Shown here one piece after another: positions 1 through 11,724 of a stretch of 64,000 bases of DNA. How positions within the stretch are numbered: the stretch's first letter is position 1; each line of letters opens with the position of its first letter. Position numbers and translations under genes: made by a program. The notes under the pieces are model-generated. The model was not told the origin of the DNA. It searched no databases and saw only the letters and a program-made list of their open reading frames with translations. Source of the stretch: Magnolia sinica (taxonomy: Eukaryota; Streptophyta; Magnoliopsida; Magnoliales; Magnoliaceae); assembly GCF_029962835.1 (NCBI RefSeq), contig NC_080574.1:24464001-24528000 (forward strand), given 5' to 3'.

Positions 1-248
1 TAGCAGCGGGGATAATGATTTTCACCGTAAAAAAAAATCGATCTGAATCGTACCCAACCCGATCCGACTTGATTTCCCTCATCGAGTCGAACTCGGTTCG
101 AGTCAGGCCAACCGTGCATCGAATCTTTTCGAGTCAGATGTCCCGAACTCGGTCCAGGATCGGATCAAGTTCAGGTCAGCCTGTATAGATTTTGGATCAA
201 ATCGAGTTGGACCCAATCCAATCCGACTCGGTCTGATGCCCAACTCTA
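1..248. mobile_element. hAT-like element, right end only
   Basis: The first 248 bases are dense in GATCCGA/TCGAGT-type words (cccgatccgactt, gagtcgaactcgg, tcgagttggaccc) and stop at gatgcccaactcta. The reverse complement of that end begins TAGAGTTGGGCATC. It resembles the ends of the complete hAT elements at 33168-34023 (TAGAGGTGTACACG) and 61114-63098 (TAGAACTGGACATC), which carry 8-bp target duplications. If the end is at 248, the target duplication should be agcagctc (249-256), with its partner beyond the window. No transposase is visible. Confidence 0.55.
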
Positions 249-2583
249 AGCAGCTCATTTTCTCATGAACATGGGGCCCAATTACTGAGTGGACGACTTG
301 AATCTTGGACTTGGAAATACTTAGCGAGGAGCCCACCTGATGAACAGAACATGATCTCAAACATGTGTCCTATGTGAGCACTTGTGGCCGCCTAGGTCTG
401 GCGTGTCCAGAGGTCAGCTGCGATGTTTACCGAGTGTACTCCCCACTGCACTTTTGAGGGTAGGACTTACTAGTGGCAATGAGCCGGGTTTGGTTGGACC
501 TGACACGGCCCGATACTTAAGACCTTTGGCAGGAGTACAACTTGTGGCAGCCTGATCCTAGCCCGATAATTTTAACTGTGCCCGAATCAGCACAAAAATC
601 AATGAAATCTCTGTTTCAATTTCCTATTTGCAAAATCAATCTTCCAAGAGACTTTTAGTTCATGGTCCTTTCTCGATGGACCCATAATCTACGGTTGGAT
701 CATTAAATAATGGCCCCGTCCTCCAATTTGAAACCAGAACCGTAATGTATAGTCTCTCGGCCGAGCATCATATCAAACCTCCTATATTGTGTGTCTCAAT
801 GCGCTGCAATTATTGTGCCTTAGCTCTACCTACTGTGCATGCGGTGCGAACAAATGATATCCAGACTGTCTAATTATCATGTTTCAACAAGCAAGTTTTG
901 TAGGATTGGAGGTTACAACCGATCCAACACCCTGATTTTGAGATCGTTACTTGTTACCATGGTTTTAGCTCCTTTATTTAATTTTAGTTGGCATACCAGC
1001 CTGCCACGTGTTCTTGAACGTGATGTGACCCATGGGTGTTTTTTCTAATCAACATTTTTTATGTACCTATCCGATCTGCTTTATCACTCTATATGATAAC
1101 TATGACTGGTTATCTCTAACATAGGTGGTTGGTGTTAGCTATGGAATAACATGTATTTTTTTACCATTGTGTTGGCGCTCTTTCTCCTTATGATTTTCTG
1201 TCGGGTAGGTAATTGTGCAGGCATGCCAAAATCAATATAGGGCTCTAATCAAATTGGACAACATTCGACCCAGGTGCTAAATTAGGTATATATGTCCAAC
1301 ATGAACATATAAAACATATAACTGTATTATGAGAAAATTGGTTGCCTTCTCTGATAAATAAATTTATAGAATACCAATGTAATCAAACAAAATGAAGCAC
1401 TCACAATCAGTCACTAGAGGCAATTACAAGAATGTGTATCTTGAAATATATGTGTAATATTGGATAAAAGATAAATCTCGCGTATGAGCGTAAATTTGAA
1501 TTACAACTGAGAACTATAGATAAGAATTATCAATATTGAATTATCATTATTCATATGATAATTGAGATAAAGTAAATTGATAAATTTGTTTGGTATTGAA
1601 TTGGATTGTGTTCAGTGCTTGCTTTATAAATTTCCTCTCGTATTTATAGATTTTCATTGTACAACTTATTCTTTTACATATTTATATTATTATTCCAGTA
1701 GTTACGATAATCGAAAAGTTTTTCTCTATATATTTCTTTCTATTACATTTTCATTTTGTGACTGCTCATCTTCTATCAGCCACATTACGTTTTCTTCAGT
1801 CATGATTCATTCTTTTTGCCTGCATCCGACTCTTAATTGCACTCCAAACTTTTATTTCGATCAAACACAATATCTTATTGGTTGCTCGTTCTCATTCTGA
1901 TGATGCGTAACATTAAATTAATGCCAACTATGATTTCATACCAAATTCCTCATAAAATCTATTCAAACACCTCGTATTCGAGGTGTAATGCCACATGTCA
2001 TTTTCTTATTGGATCTGCTTCTATCAATTATAAATACAGTACAACACCATAAAAGTTGTGTTTGAATATAACCATTTAAATTCATCTCCCCAACCAAGGG
2101 TGTACCAACAAGCTTTTATGAATGTCCTATTTTCACTTGTTGCCTTATGCTTTGCCAAAAAGTATAGATGGCCACATACAATTTTATACACAACGAGCAA
2201 GTATAACATATAAATAGGTAGCAATTTTTAGATTGATAATGGCAAGTGATTATTTGAAGATGTACAGTAGAAAATGTCAACACACACACGTGGCACGTGA
2301 GTATTGACACACGTGGGTCATTTAAAGGTGATACGTGAGGTGGTCAAATATTAGTTATCTCTTTAAATAGCTAGGGATGTCAACGAGCCAAACCTTGGGT
2401 TGTCTTTAGCCCGAATTTTGAATTGTTTCGAGCTGGGCTAGCAAGCTAGCCCCATTAAAGATTTTGATTTTCCAGGCCCTACTCCCTACTCATGGCACAT
2501 TCGTGCGTGTCATTTGTGGCATATTGTAGCACATACACCATGCATGTATGTAGAAAACCACCACTCCTTTGAACGTTTTAGAG
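249..2583. other. intergenic, no gene seen
   Basis: AT-rich sequence with only short chance open frames (such as 839-1048 and 1577-1900). These lack domain-like composition, flanking splice signals or any family resemblance. No RNA gene or complete repeat could be recognised. Confidence 0.6.
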
Positions 2584-2827
2584 TATGTTTGTTTCACCGG
2601 TTATCATTGTGATGTAATCATTATGATTTGACCATTGTCAAATTATATATGAGAACGGTATATCAAATATAGATGTATTCAAGAGATAATGAAGAAATCT
2701 GTAATCGTTGTACCTTTCATAACATTATTATGAAAATCTCAAAATTCAAACAACGAAATATGATTTGACATTAAAGTAATATAAAATTAACATTATTATA
2801 AGTTTGTTGTCGATGAACCAAACACGG
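2584..2827. mobile_element. possible small MITE
   Basis: An AT-rich segment of about 244 bp lies between gtatgtttgtttcaccg and an inverted, imperfect partner whose reverse complement is ccgtgtttggttcatcg (12 of 17 positions match). The GTTTG-type ends are like those of other small MITEs in this window. No clear target duplication was found, so the call is tentative. Confidence 0.3.
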
Positions 2828-2834
2828 GAATCAA

Positions 2835-5064
2835 CGGACAAATGCAAATGAAAATGTTGCTAGGATAAGATAAAGTACATGTAAGCATCGCACATTTTAT
2901 TTACATTATTATGGTAATTGCTGAAATAAATGAGCATTTTACATTACCAATATAGATGTTTAGGATGTATATGTGGACGTTAATCTTTGAGGTATATAGT
3001 CATCATATGTGATAGGACTGACTTGGTCGTGATAGAAGGTCTACACCATCAGAAACTGACTTATCGTCGATTTCCTTTCATATGGGAATGTGAATATGTG
3101 CTGGAGTAAGTGTCTTGAAAAACTAATATGAGACCTTAGTTATAAATTATGATGACCATAAGTCCCATGTGGATACTTTGACATACTTTAGCATGTAGTG
3201 TCACCTTAAATTTACATGTACATGAGTTACACGAGGAGTGAGTCTTATGTAGCCCTTGGAAGGTAGAGATTAGACATGAGGGTCATTAACACAAGAGAAT
3301 CAGGTCAATGAATCTTAATGCCCAGTGTAGACCACGACCATTCACAGGTACATAGGATATAGAGATAATTGACTTAGGTCGAGATGGACACTCTTCATTG
3401 TCAAGGATCATACTCGGTATCAGTGTGCATTTTTCCCAAACCCATGTAGGAGTGTAAATGTACTATAGATATATGATATAAGGTTGGACCTTTGTGACAC
3501 TTACATTGGATTAATCAAGTTCAAGGGACTTATCGGGGGGGCTCAGTAATTCAATCAAACACAGGGTCGCACGTGTGATCGAGGGCTTGTATTTTGTTTG
3601 TGTACGATTAGAAAGTGCTTATATGTCAGAGTCATACTCGATTCAATGTTTGATTGAGCATTGGCAACCCCCACATTAAAATGATTGAGTAAGACCATAT
3701 AAAAAAATCCCAACTGTCGAGTCAGCCATCGATCGTATCAACGATCAAGCGATTTGCGAAAGGGTAAGGGTGAGTTCTCCTTGATGTATTATTATTGCCT
3801 TGGGTTAAAGATTTTTCCTTCACCATAACTTACAATTAATGTATTTATCAAAAGAACGATGACAAACATATAAATAAAAGAAGGCTAAAACATTACTGGC
3901 TTTATTAACGTGTAGATGTGACTCATTATAATCAACATAGTAAAAATTATATAGAGACAATGAAAAAGATAAATACATAATCAATCCATAAGAACAAACA
4001 ATCCAGACAAAAGCTTAATAGGATGTAACGAGAAAGATTGACTGTCCAAGACTTGGTTGATTGAGATTCAACAACTTCGGGTTACAAGTGTTTAATTAAT
4101 ATATTTAATCTCACGGTACCGTAATGATGGCACTAAACAATAGCGATCTATGTTAAGACTAGATTATGCTAAAATAAGCGTAAAGATAAATGAAAAAATA
4201 AATAATTGTGTTTGGCATGGGCCTCAAGCCATTCATCGTTCATTGCTTTTATAGGCTTTTAGGAGGAAACGACTGTGCGTAGTCTTCAACATCGTGAAGG
4301 ATCTGGACGATCAGTTGTGCAAATCTCTTTAATTCTTCGCGCCAACATAGCTTATTGCGTGCAACCATGTGTACATGAGAGATAACATCACTTATTCATA
4401 TTGTAAATTACCTGAAGTCCGTATAGGAATCTTAGCCTTGACATCTGCATAAAATTTCCTTTCGTCATGATTATATCATTTAATGTTAAATAGATGCTTT
4501 GATATGATTTTGGTATTTAACGTTGATTGAAAGAAATTTATTTCAATAAGACTCATATATTTACAGAGATTACTTTTGTTAGGACTCTGGCATTTAATTC
4601 TTAAAGATTAATTTTGTTAGGATTTTAGCATTTAATTATTTACCATGCACACATTTTTAACCCTACAAATCATCTACACTACATATGACATGATTGCCAC
4701 AGTGTATTATAAATTATTTTATTTGGATGTGCTATATTAAGTATAGACAATGCTTTCAAGACATGAGTAAGGTTTTGTCCATCATTCAAAGTTAACATCT
4801 CTCATTAGTACACATAAGTGTAAAAAAACAGGTGCAAACAACGTCAATTGACAAGCCCTCTCTCACCATTTACTTCTACAGTAGGCGCTGAAATTATTCG
4901 TTACGGACGGTGCTTTCCGTTCTTGTTCATGATCCATACGTTCGTATCATGGGCCCGACTTCGCATGGCCCTTACACCAAAATATCTCAAATGGAAAAAC
5001 TTCAAGCTATTCACATCCAACCAATAAAAGACCAAATATTCTTCAGTGTCCCGTAGTGCACATG
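2835..5064. other. intergenic, no gene seen
   Basis: Long AT-rich stretch with no supported coding exon. The part from about 2990 to 3800 is more mixed in composition and could be an old decayed transposon. I could not find terminal repeats, a primer site or a protein domain in it. Confidence 0.5.
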
Positions 5065-5069
5065 CGATT
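5065..5069. repeat. 5' target-site duplication of Ty3 element (CGATT)
   Basis: CGATT directly precedes the left LTR and recurs at 15253-15257 directly after the right LTR. This is the 5-bp duplication expected from retroviral-type integration. Confidence 0.85.
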
Positions 5070-5852
5070 TGTTGGGGGGAAAAATAAAACAAGTCCAAAG
5101 ACTCCGCTATGGAATGGACCAACTTTACTGACACGGCCCGGGAAACTGAGGCAAGAAGTCCGACTGAGGCAAGTAAACTAAATACCTAAAGGGAGAGGCT
5201 TAGCTCGGATTGCAGGAAATGAATCATGATCGAGACTTACAAAGTCACAAGCCACAAGGCGGAGTATATAAGATCCATAAAGTTAACTCGGTAAATGAGG
5301 CAGCAACATCCAGAAAGGCCAATTAAGGCTTGAAGCTCAAAAGCCACCTGACCGACCCCATATTTAGGTCGGCTATAGAGTCGGCTATTGGATTAAGAGA
5401 GTATATCGATTACGGATTGGTTCCATTTCATCCGATAGAAGGCAAACAGTTTTATCTTTGTATCCAGCCGAGACTCATTCATCACTAGGGTCGGTTAAGA
5501 CCGAGCTAAGCAATGAAAAAACGGTGCAAATGAAAACACCGTCCTGAAAATCTAGTAAAAGGATCCTCGATCCCGAAGATCTCAGGATCGGATGGAGACA
5601 AAAAATGGATTGATTCCAAATCTCCGAGATATTAGGAGAAGAATCCCTGCATGACGAGACCCTCCCATTCCTATAAATACATGAGACTTCTAAGGTGAAA
5701 GGTACACAAAAACTATTCTAAACAACCCTCTCACACGATTTTATCCCTGACTTTAGCATCGGAGGGTCCCCGGCTTTAGCCAGGGTCTCCTTCGTCTCCT
5801 TCTTGTGCAAGTGGTAGGATGGAGGAGGACACACCAGTTTTTTGCATCAATA
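5070..5852 (+). repeat. left (5') LTR of Ty3 element
   Basis: Starts tgttggggggaaaaa and matches 14460-15252 throughout (aggcaagtaaactaaa, gtcggctatagagtcgg-like and atacatgagac blocks are shared). A TATA-like tataaatacatgag lies at about 5672. It ends catcaata where the right copy ends catcaaca, so the terminal CA has mutated to TA. It also lacks about 10 bp (around 5357) present in the right copy. Confidence 0.93.
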
Positions 5853-5855
5853 GAT

Positions 5856-5873
5856 TGGCGCCGTCTGTGGGAA
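5856..5873 (+). other. primer-binding site of Ty3 element
   Basis: TGGCGCCGTCTGTGGGAA lies three bases inside the left LTR. It has the form of the tRNA-complementary primer site of many plant Ty3 elements and is not the initiator-Met type used by most copia elements. Confidence 0.8.
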
Positions 5874-5927
5874 ACGATATGAAAAATCGTTTTTCAGGCT
5901 CTATCAAAAAGCGTCAAACAAGTTTTA

Positions 5928-8900
5928 ATGGTGAGAACTAGAAGAACGCTAAAAAATAAGCCTAATGAAGTCACTGTCACTGGACCGCCGGCAACCGAAG
6001 GCTCGCCGGGTACAAATGGAGCCCAGAATCAACCTGATAACCGACAAAGTTTTGTGGCTCGTCTGGCAACCTCTTTTCGACTAGGCATACTCAGCGGAAC
6101 TGAAGGAATGGGCAGTTGGAGAGGTTCAGGAACTCAGAACCGCTATGAACTTTATAAAGCAAATGCTGGAACAGATTCATCATCAGTAAGTTTAACTGCC
6201 TTAGCGCGATGATGGTCAGGCGACGAACGCCCCACAACAATTCGCTGACCCTCAGCCTGTCGCTCCGAGATCTGTCCCGAGTCAGCACCAGGGTCCGGCC
6301 GAGCCCACACCCTCTTATTCCGTGACCGCCCCGCTACCTGCCACCGATCTTTGACATGAAATAGATCAGAGAAGACACAACAGGCCCCCGGTTGAGGGGA
6401 TGACAGAGAGTGATGAACCTGGAAAGCCGACCTCCAGGACTTTAGGAAGGAAGTGCAAGAAGAGATCGTTGACATGAAGCAAGGCCGTGATGTACATCAG
6501 ACAAGGCCCGAGGCAAAAACATCTTTATTTATAGAAGAGACAATGTAATTTTGGTTATCGGAACGATTCCGTCTTCCGCAGATTACACCCTTCACAGGTA
6601 AAACTGATCACATCGAATCCTTTCAGATGTATATAGAATTGTACGACGCCTCAGATGTTGTGATGTGCCGAGCTTTCTCCATCACTTTAGCCGACGTGGC
6701 TCGACTTCAGTTCAAATAGTTGAAACGAAAGTCCATTAGCTCGTTCATAAAGTTCAGCGATGCCTTCCTTACTAATTTCATTGGTGGGAAGAAAAAGTTG
6801 AAGTCACCTGCTCACCTGAACAACATAGTTTAAAAGAAGGGAGAGCTGTTAAAAGATTATATCAAACGCTTCAATTTCGAGTCGCTCCAGGTCCGAAAAC
6901 ATTCAAATGAAACAACGCTCAACTCGATTATACAAGGCGTTAGAGATAAACCATTTCTGGCAACCTTGGACGAGAACCCGCCTATCACTCTGGCTGAATT
7001 TATGGCCCAGTCAGATAAGTACGCGGATGCTGAAGAAACCCGAATCATACGCGAAGCTGCCCAGAACGCAAAAGTTTCAGCCAAAGAGTTAGCAAAAAAA
7101 GAAGTTGACTCGGCTAGTGGAAAGAAGCATAAAAATGATCGTGCATGTGATGAGCGTAGGTCAGGTAAACGACCTGACCCCAAATTTTTGACGTATACCC
7201 CGCTCAATAAACCGTAAGAGCAAGTTTTGATGGAAATTAAGGGTGAATGGTTTGTTAACTGGCTAGATAGACTTCGAAGCAATCCAAACCAGCGGAGTAA
7301 GAACAAATACTGTCACTATCATCGCGATCATAGGCACAATACAAGTGATTATATCACTTGAAAGAAGAAATCGAAAAACTCATCTGAGAAGGCCGTCTCA
7401 GGGAGCATGTCGAAAGAACCGGGACAATGGAAGAACATTCTGGTGACAACTGACCCGCGGAGGAAATTTAGACCATTGTTGGTGGTCCCCGAGGCGGAGG
7501 CGACTCAAACAATGCTCAGAAAAATCACGCCAGAAGCATCAGTCGACCGGAATCCGAAATCTTGATCTTAGCTCGGCCTTCCAAAGAGAAGACGAGGTAG
7601 AAGTACTGTATATCGTTCACCGATGAAGACGCTCAGGACATTCATCATCCGCATGATGATGCATTAGTCGTCACCCTCATTATAGCGAACCACAAGGTAT
7701 TCCACATTCTGGTTGATACAGGGTCTTTCGTAGACGTACTATTCACTTAAACATTCGATAAAATGGGTGTCGAACGATCGACATTATGGCGAGTTCATAC
7801 CCTATTGATCGGATTTTCGGGTGGACAAATACTCCCCGAATGAGTCATCTCGTTGCCACTTACTGTTAGAAACTCTCTACATTAGGTGACAGTAATGGTC
7901 GACTTTCTGATAGTCAACCAACCATCGGTCTACAATGCTATACTCAGCTGACCCTTTCTATGCCTTCTCTAAGCTGTAGTATCAACATACCATCTCTCTA
8001 TGAAATTTTCGATCGAATCGGGAGTAGGAATCGTCAAAGGTGACCAACAGGATGCAAGACGCTGCTATGCTACAGCCATAAAAGCTCCAACCGAGGTAAC
8101 TATAATTGAATCGTTAGACCGTCGGGCCAAGACCCACGAGCGAGGACAACTAGTAGAAGACCTTATCTCGGTACCTCTGGTCGATAAAGACGAGTTTAAG
8201 ACAGTTCGAATTGGCTCGTCTCTACGGTCACCCCTGAAAGACAGGTTGGTATCCATACTCTGATGATATGCTAATGTGTTTGCATGGAACTATGGAGATA
8301 TGCCTGGAATCGATCCCTCGGTGATGACTCATCGCCTCAACATCGATCCGACCGATCTGATAGAAGCGACGACCGCTTGGCCCCTAAAGGTACGCCATCA
8401 TTGAATAAGAGGTTAGTAAGCTCCTCAAGGTTAAATTCATCGAGGAGATATACCATCCGAAATGAGCGGCTAATGTCGTACTCGTCAAGAAAGCCAACAG
8501 GAAATGACGAGTCTGTATTAACTACACTGACTTAAACAAAGCCTACTTAAATGACAGCTTCCCTCTTATGAGGATCGATCAGTTAGTGGATAGCACGGCA
8601 GGACATGAACTTTTTAGTTTTATGGATGCTTATTCTGGATACAATCAAATTGTAATGCATCAATCAGATAAATCTAAGACTACTTTTGTCACTGACAAAG
8701 GACTTTACTGTTACCATGTGGTCTAAAGAATGCAGGAGCGACCTATTAACGACTAGGAAACAAAATATTTGCTCGGCAGATCGGCCGAACCATGGAAGTA
8801 TACATTGACGACATGCTCGTCAAGAGTATACACGCGGCCGATCATATTGCCGACTTAGAGGAGACGTTTCTTATCCTTCGCAAATACTAGATGAAGTTGA

Positions 8901-11402
8901 ACATGAGCAAGTGTGCCTTTGGGGTAAGCTCGGGTAAGTTTCTCGAATTCTTGGTCAGCCAGTGAGGGATCGAAGCGAATCCGGAGAGAATCAAAACATT
9001 GCTCGACTTGGAATCGCCGAAAACGATCAAAGATATACAAAGGCTGACTGGACGAGTAGTCGCACTTAACCGTTTCCTCTCCCGAGCTACCGACAAGTGC
9101 CTTCAGTTCTTTAAACAACTAAAGGGACGACAAACGGTAAATTGGACGGAAGAGTGTGAAGCAGCATTCCAGCAGTTGAAGTTGTATTTCGGATCTCCAC
9201 TTCTCTTATCAAAACCTGAGCCTGAAGAAGCTTTGTTGTTGTACATAGCGGTCTCTGACGCAGCCGTAAGCCTGGCTTTGATACGCGAGCATGAAGGAAA
9301 GTAATTGCCGGTGTATTACGTCAGCAAAGTGTTATTACTGTAAGAAACAAGATATCTGCCTCTAGAGAAGGTGACCCTAGTCCTAGTTGTCTCCTCACGA
9401 CGACTTCGGCCATTCTTTCAAGCTCGCATTATCATCATCATGACCGACCTCCCACTACGTCAGATTCTTCAGAAACCAAAAGCTTCCGACTGACTCACGA
9501 AGTGGGCGATCGAACTCAGTGAGTTCGACATTCAATATAAGTCGAGAGTAATGGTTAAAGGACAGGTTGTAGCCAACTTCATAGCTGAAGTTACACCACA
9601 AACCAATTCATTTACCGAGCTTACAGACAAGCCATTCAATCAATCGACCACTACTTCTCCCAAGACATCGCTCTACCCAACCCCTTGGAAGCTTAATGTC
9701 GACGGCTTATCCAATTCTAAGGCAAGCGGAGCAGGGGTCGTCCTGGAAACTCCCGATCAAATTTACATGCAATATGCCTTAAGACTCGGATTCAAGCTTT
9801 AAACAATACAACAGAATACGAAGCCTTGTTGCTCGACCTCCGACTAGCAGCCAGTTTGGGTGTTACTCATCTCAACGTATTCAGCGACTCGCAATTGGTC
9901 GTCAATCAAGTTACTAGCGTGTATCAAACACGTAAAGATCAACTAAAAGCATACATGAATAAAGCTAAAGAATTGATCGATGGTTTTCAACTATGTATCG
10001 TCGCTTGGATCCCTTGAACAAAAAATGCCAAGGCCAACCTATTGGCGAAGCTTGCCTCTATCGACGAAGATAATATACCCAGGTCCGTCCCGATCGAGTA
10101 TGTTGTTAAGCCGAGTATTAACGACCCGCTTAGCTCGACCGTACATTCAATCGACTCGGAACCTACTTGGCTCGACCCGATCGTCCAGTATCTTGACAGT
10201 GGAAAGTTTCCTGGGGATCCTACCGAAGCCCGACGAATGACGATCCGAGCCTCTCGTTACACCATACTTAACGGGATGTTATATAAGAAAGGATTTTTCG
10301 CTCATTTGCTACGCTGCCTAAATCGTGCTGAAGCCGATTATGTACTGTAGGAGATCCACAAAGGGATTTGCAGAAATCACTCGGGAGGTCGATCACTTGC
10401 ACACAAGGTCTTACGACAAGGGTATTATTGGCCGACTGTTCAACACGACGCGCGGAAGCTCATCCAGAGTTGCGACAAATGCCAATGATTTGTAGCCGTT
10501 CCGAAACAACCACCTGAGGAGCTGACCCCTATGGTTGGTCCTTAGCCCTTAGCGCAGTGAGGAATCGACATCAACAGACCACTCCATTTAGGGAAAGGCC
10601 AGACCAAGTTCGCCGTTGTTGCGGTTGATTACTTCACAAAGTGGGCCGAAGCCGAGCCATTGGCTAGGATAACTAAACAAAAGATTACGGACTTTGTTTG
10701 GAAAAATATTGTCTGTCGATTTGGGATACCTCGCACAATTGTTACCGACAACGGGAAACAGTTCGACAACAGGCAGTACCGGGAGATGTGCAATAATCTC
10801 GGAATCAGAAATGTCTACTCATCCCCCCATCATCCTCAAACGAACGGACAGGTTGAGGCAGTCAGTAAGGTCATTAAACAGTACCTCCGAACCAAACTCA
10901 ACCAAGCTAAAGGGGCATGGGCCGAAGAGTTTCTTAAAATACTATGGGCATACCGAATCACCGCTCGAACTGCCATGGGAGAAACTCCCTTCTCCCTTGC
11001 ATACGGATTGGAGGTCGTCACCCCGGTCGAGATTGGACTGCCTTCAGCTCGGGTCAGCTCGTTTAATGAGCAAGACAATGAAGATCTTCTAGCTCTCGGA
11101 CTTGAATTCTTTGAAGAACAAAGGGAAAGAGCTTGGTTGTGGATGATGGCTCGACAATGACAGATAGCTCGGTTCTACAATGCCCGAGTCAAGGTTATAC
11201 GTTCTTAGTAGGAGACATGGTCCTTCGAAAAAATGTTCATAAACACCAAGAAGGTTGGTGTGGGCACACTAGGACCCAATTGGGAAGGACCTTATGTAGT
11301 CTCAAGTACTATCTGACCTGGAACGTATCGGTTGGAGGATCTAACTGGCAGTTACTTCTCCATCCTTGGAATGCTGAGCATCTAAAAATCTATTATTCCT
11401 AA
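5928..11402 (+). pseudogene. Ty3 gag-pol polyprotein, multiply disrupted
   Basis: It would encode capsid and the replication enzymes of the retrotransposon. The start at 5928 (MVRTRRTL) is the first good ATG after the primer site. Recognisable in order: a Gag capsid-like region (about 6560-7060, with ITLAEFMAQSDKYADAEE), a weak zinc-knuckle-like stretch near 7310, aspartic protease LVDTGS (about 7708-7725), reverse transcriptase (about 8540-9000, catalytic YIDD in [11 protein letters not shown] at about 8795), RNase H (about 9160-9550), an archaeal-type RNase H (about 9680-10060) and integrase (about 10330-11160, with AVDYFTKW and IVTDNGKQF acidic sites). It ends near 11402 (HLKIYYS). At least a dozen in-frame stops and several frameshifts separate these blocks, so no functional polyprotein is made. 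The longest intact block is the integrase core at 10660-11160. Confidence 0.9.
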
Positions 11403-11724
11403 GTCGGCTGTTGAGCAATTGAAAAAATTCGATCAAGCAAAGAATAAGAAACATGTAAGCTGAGTCAAATGAATAAGAAAACCGAATATATTCATTCATT
11501 AGTATGAGTTTTACATCACATTAGTTTCTACTTTGAAATTATAATGATGGAATAACAAAGATAAAAGCGAAAAGAGTCGGCTGCGACACGCAATGTCCCC
11601 TCTCGGTTGCAGATGCTCTCGAGCCCGCCTTGAAGCTCGGTGTGATTGAAGTGCTTGACACACTTTACAATCCAAAATGAAGCTCCAAGGTCCATCAGGA
11701 GTTAACACAGGAGGTGACTCAGAC
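11403..11724. other. spacer between pol and antisense gene
   Basis: Internal sequence of the Ty3 element between the sense and antisense coding regions. It would hold the 3' ends of both transcripts. I see no coding domain in it. Confidence 0.5.

Noticed and set aside
1577..1900. 107-codon open frame in the left intergenic region
   Set aside because: Composition of AT-rich non-coding DNA (Phe, Ser, Tyr runs), with no family resemblance.
6152..6475. 107-codon minus-strand frame in the Ty3 element
   Set aside because: Opposite-strand shadow of the gag region, with no domain.
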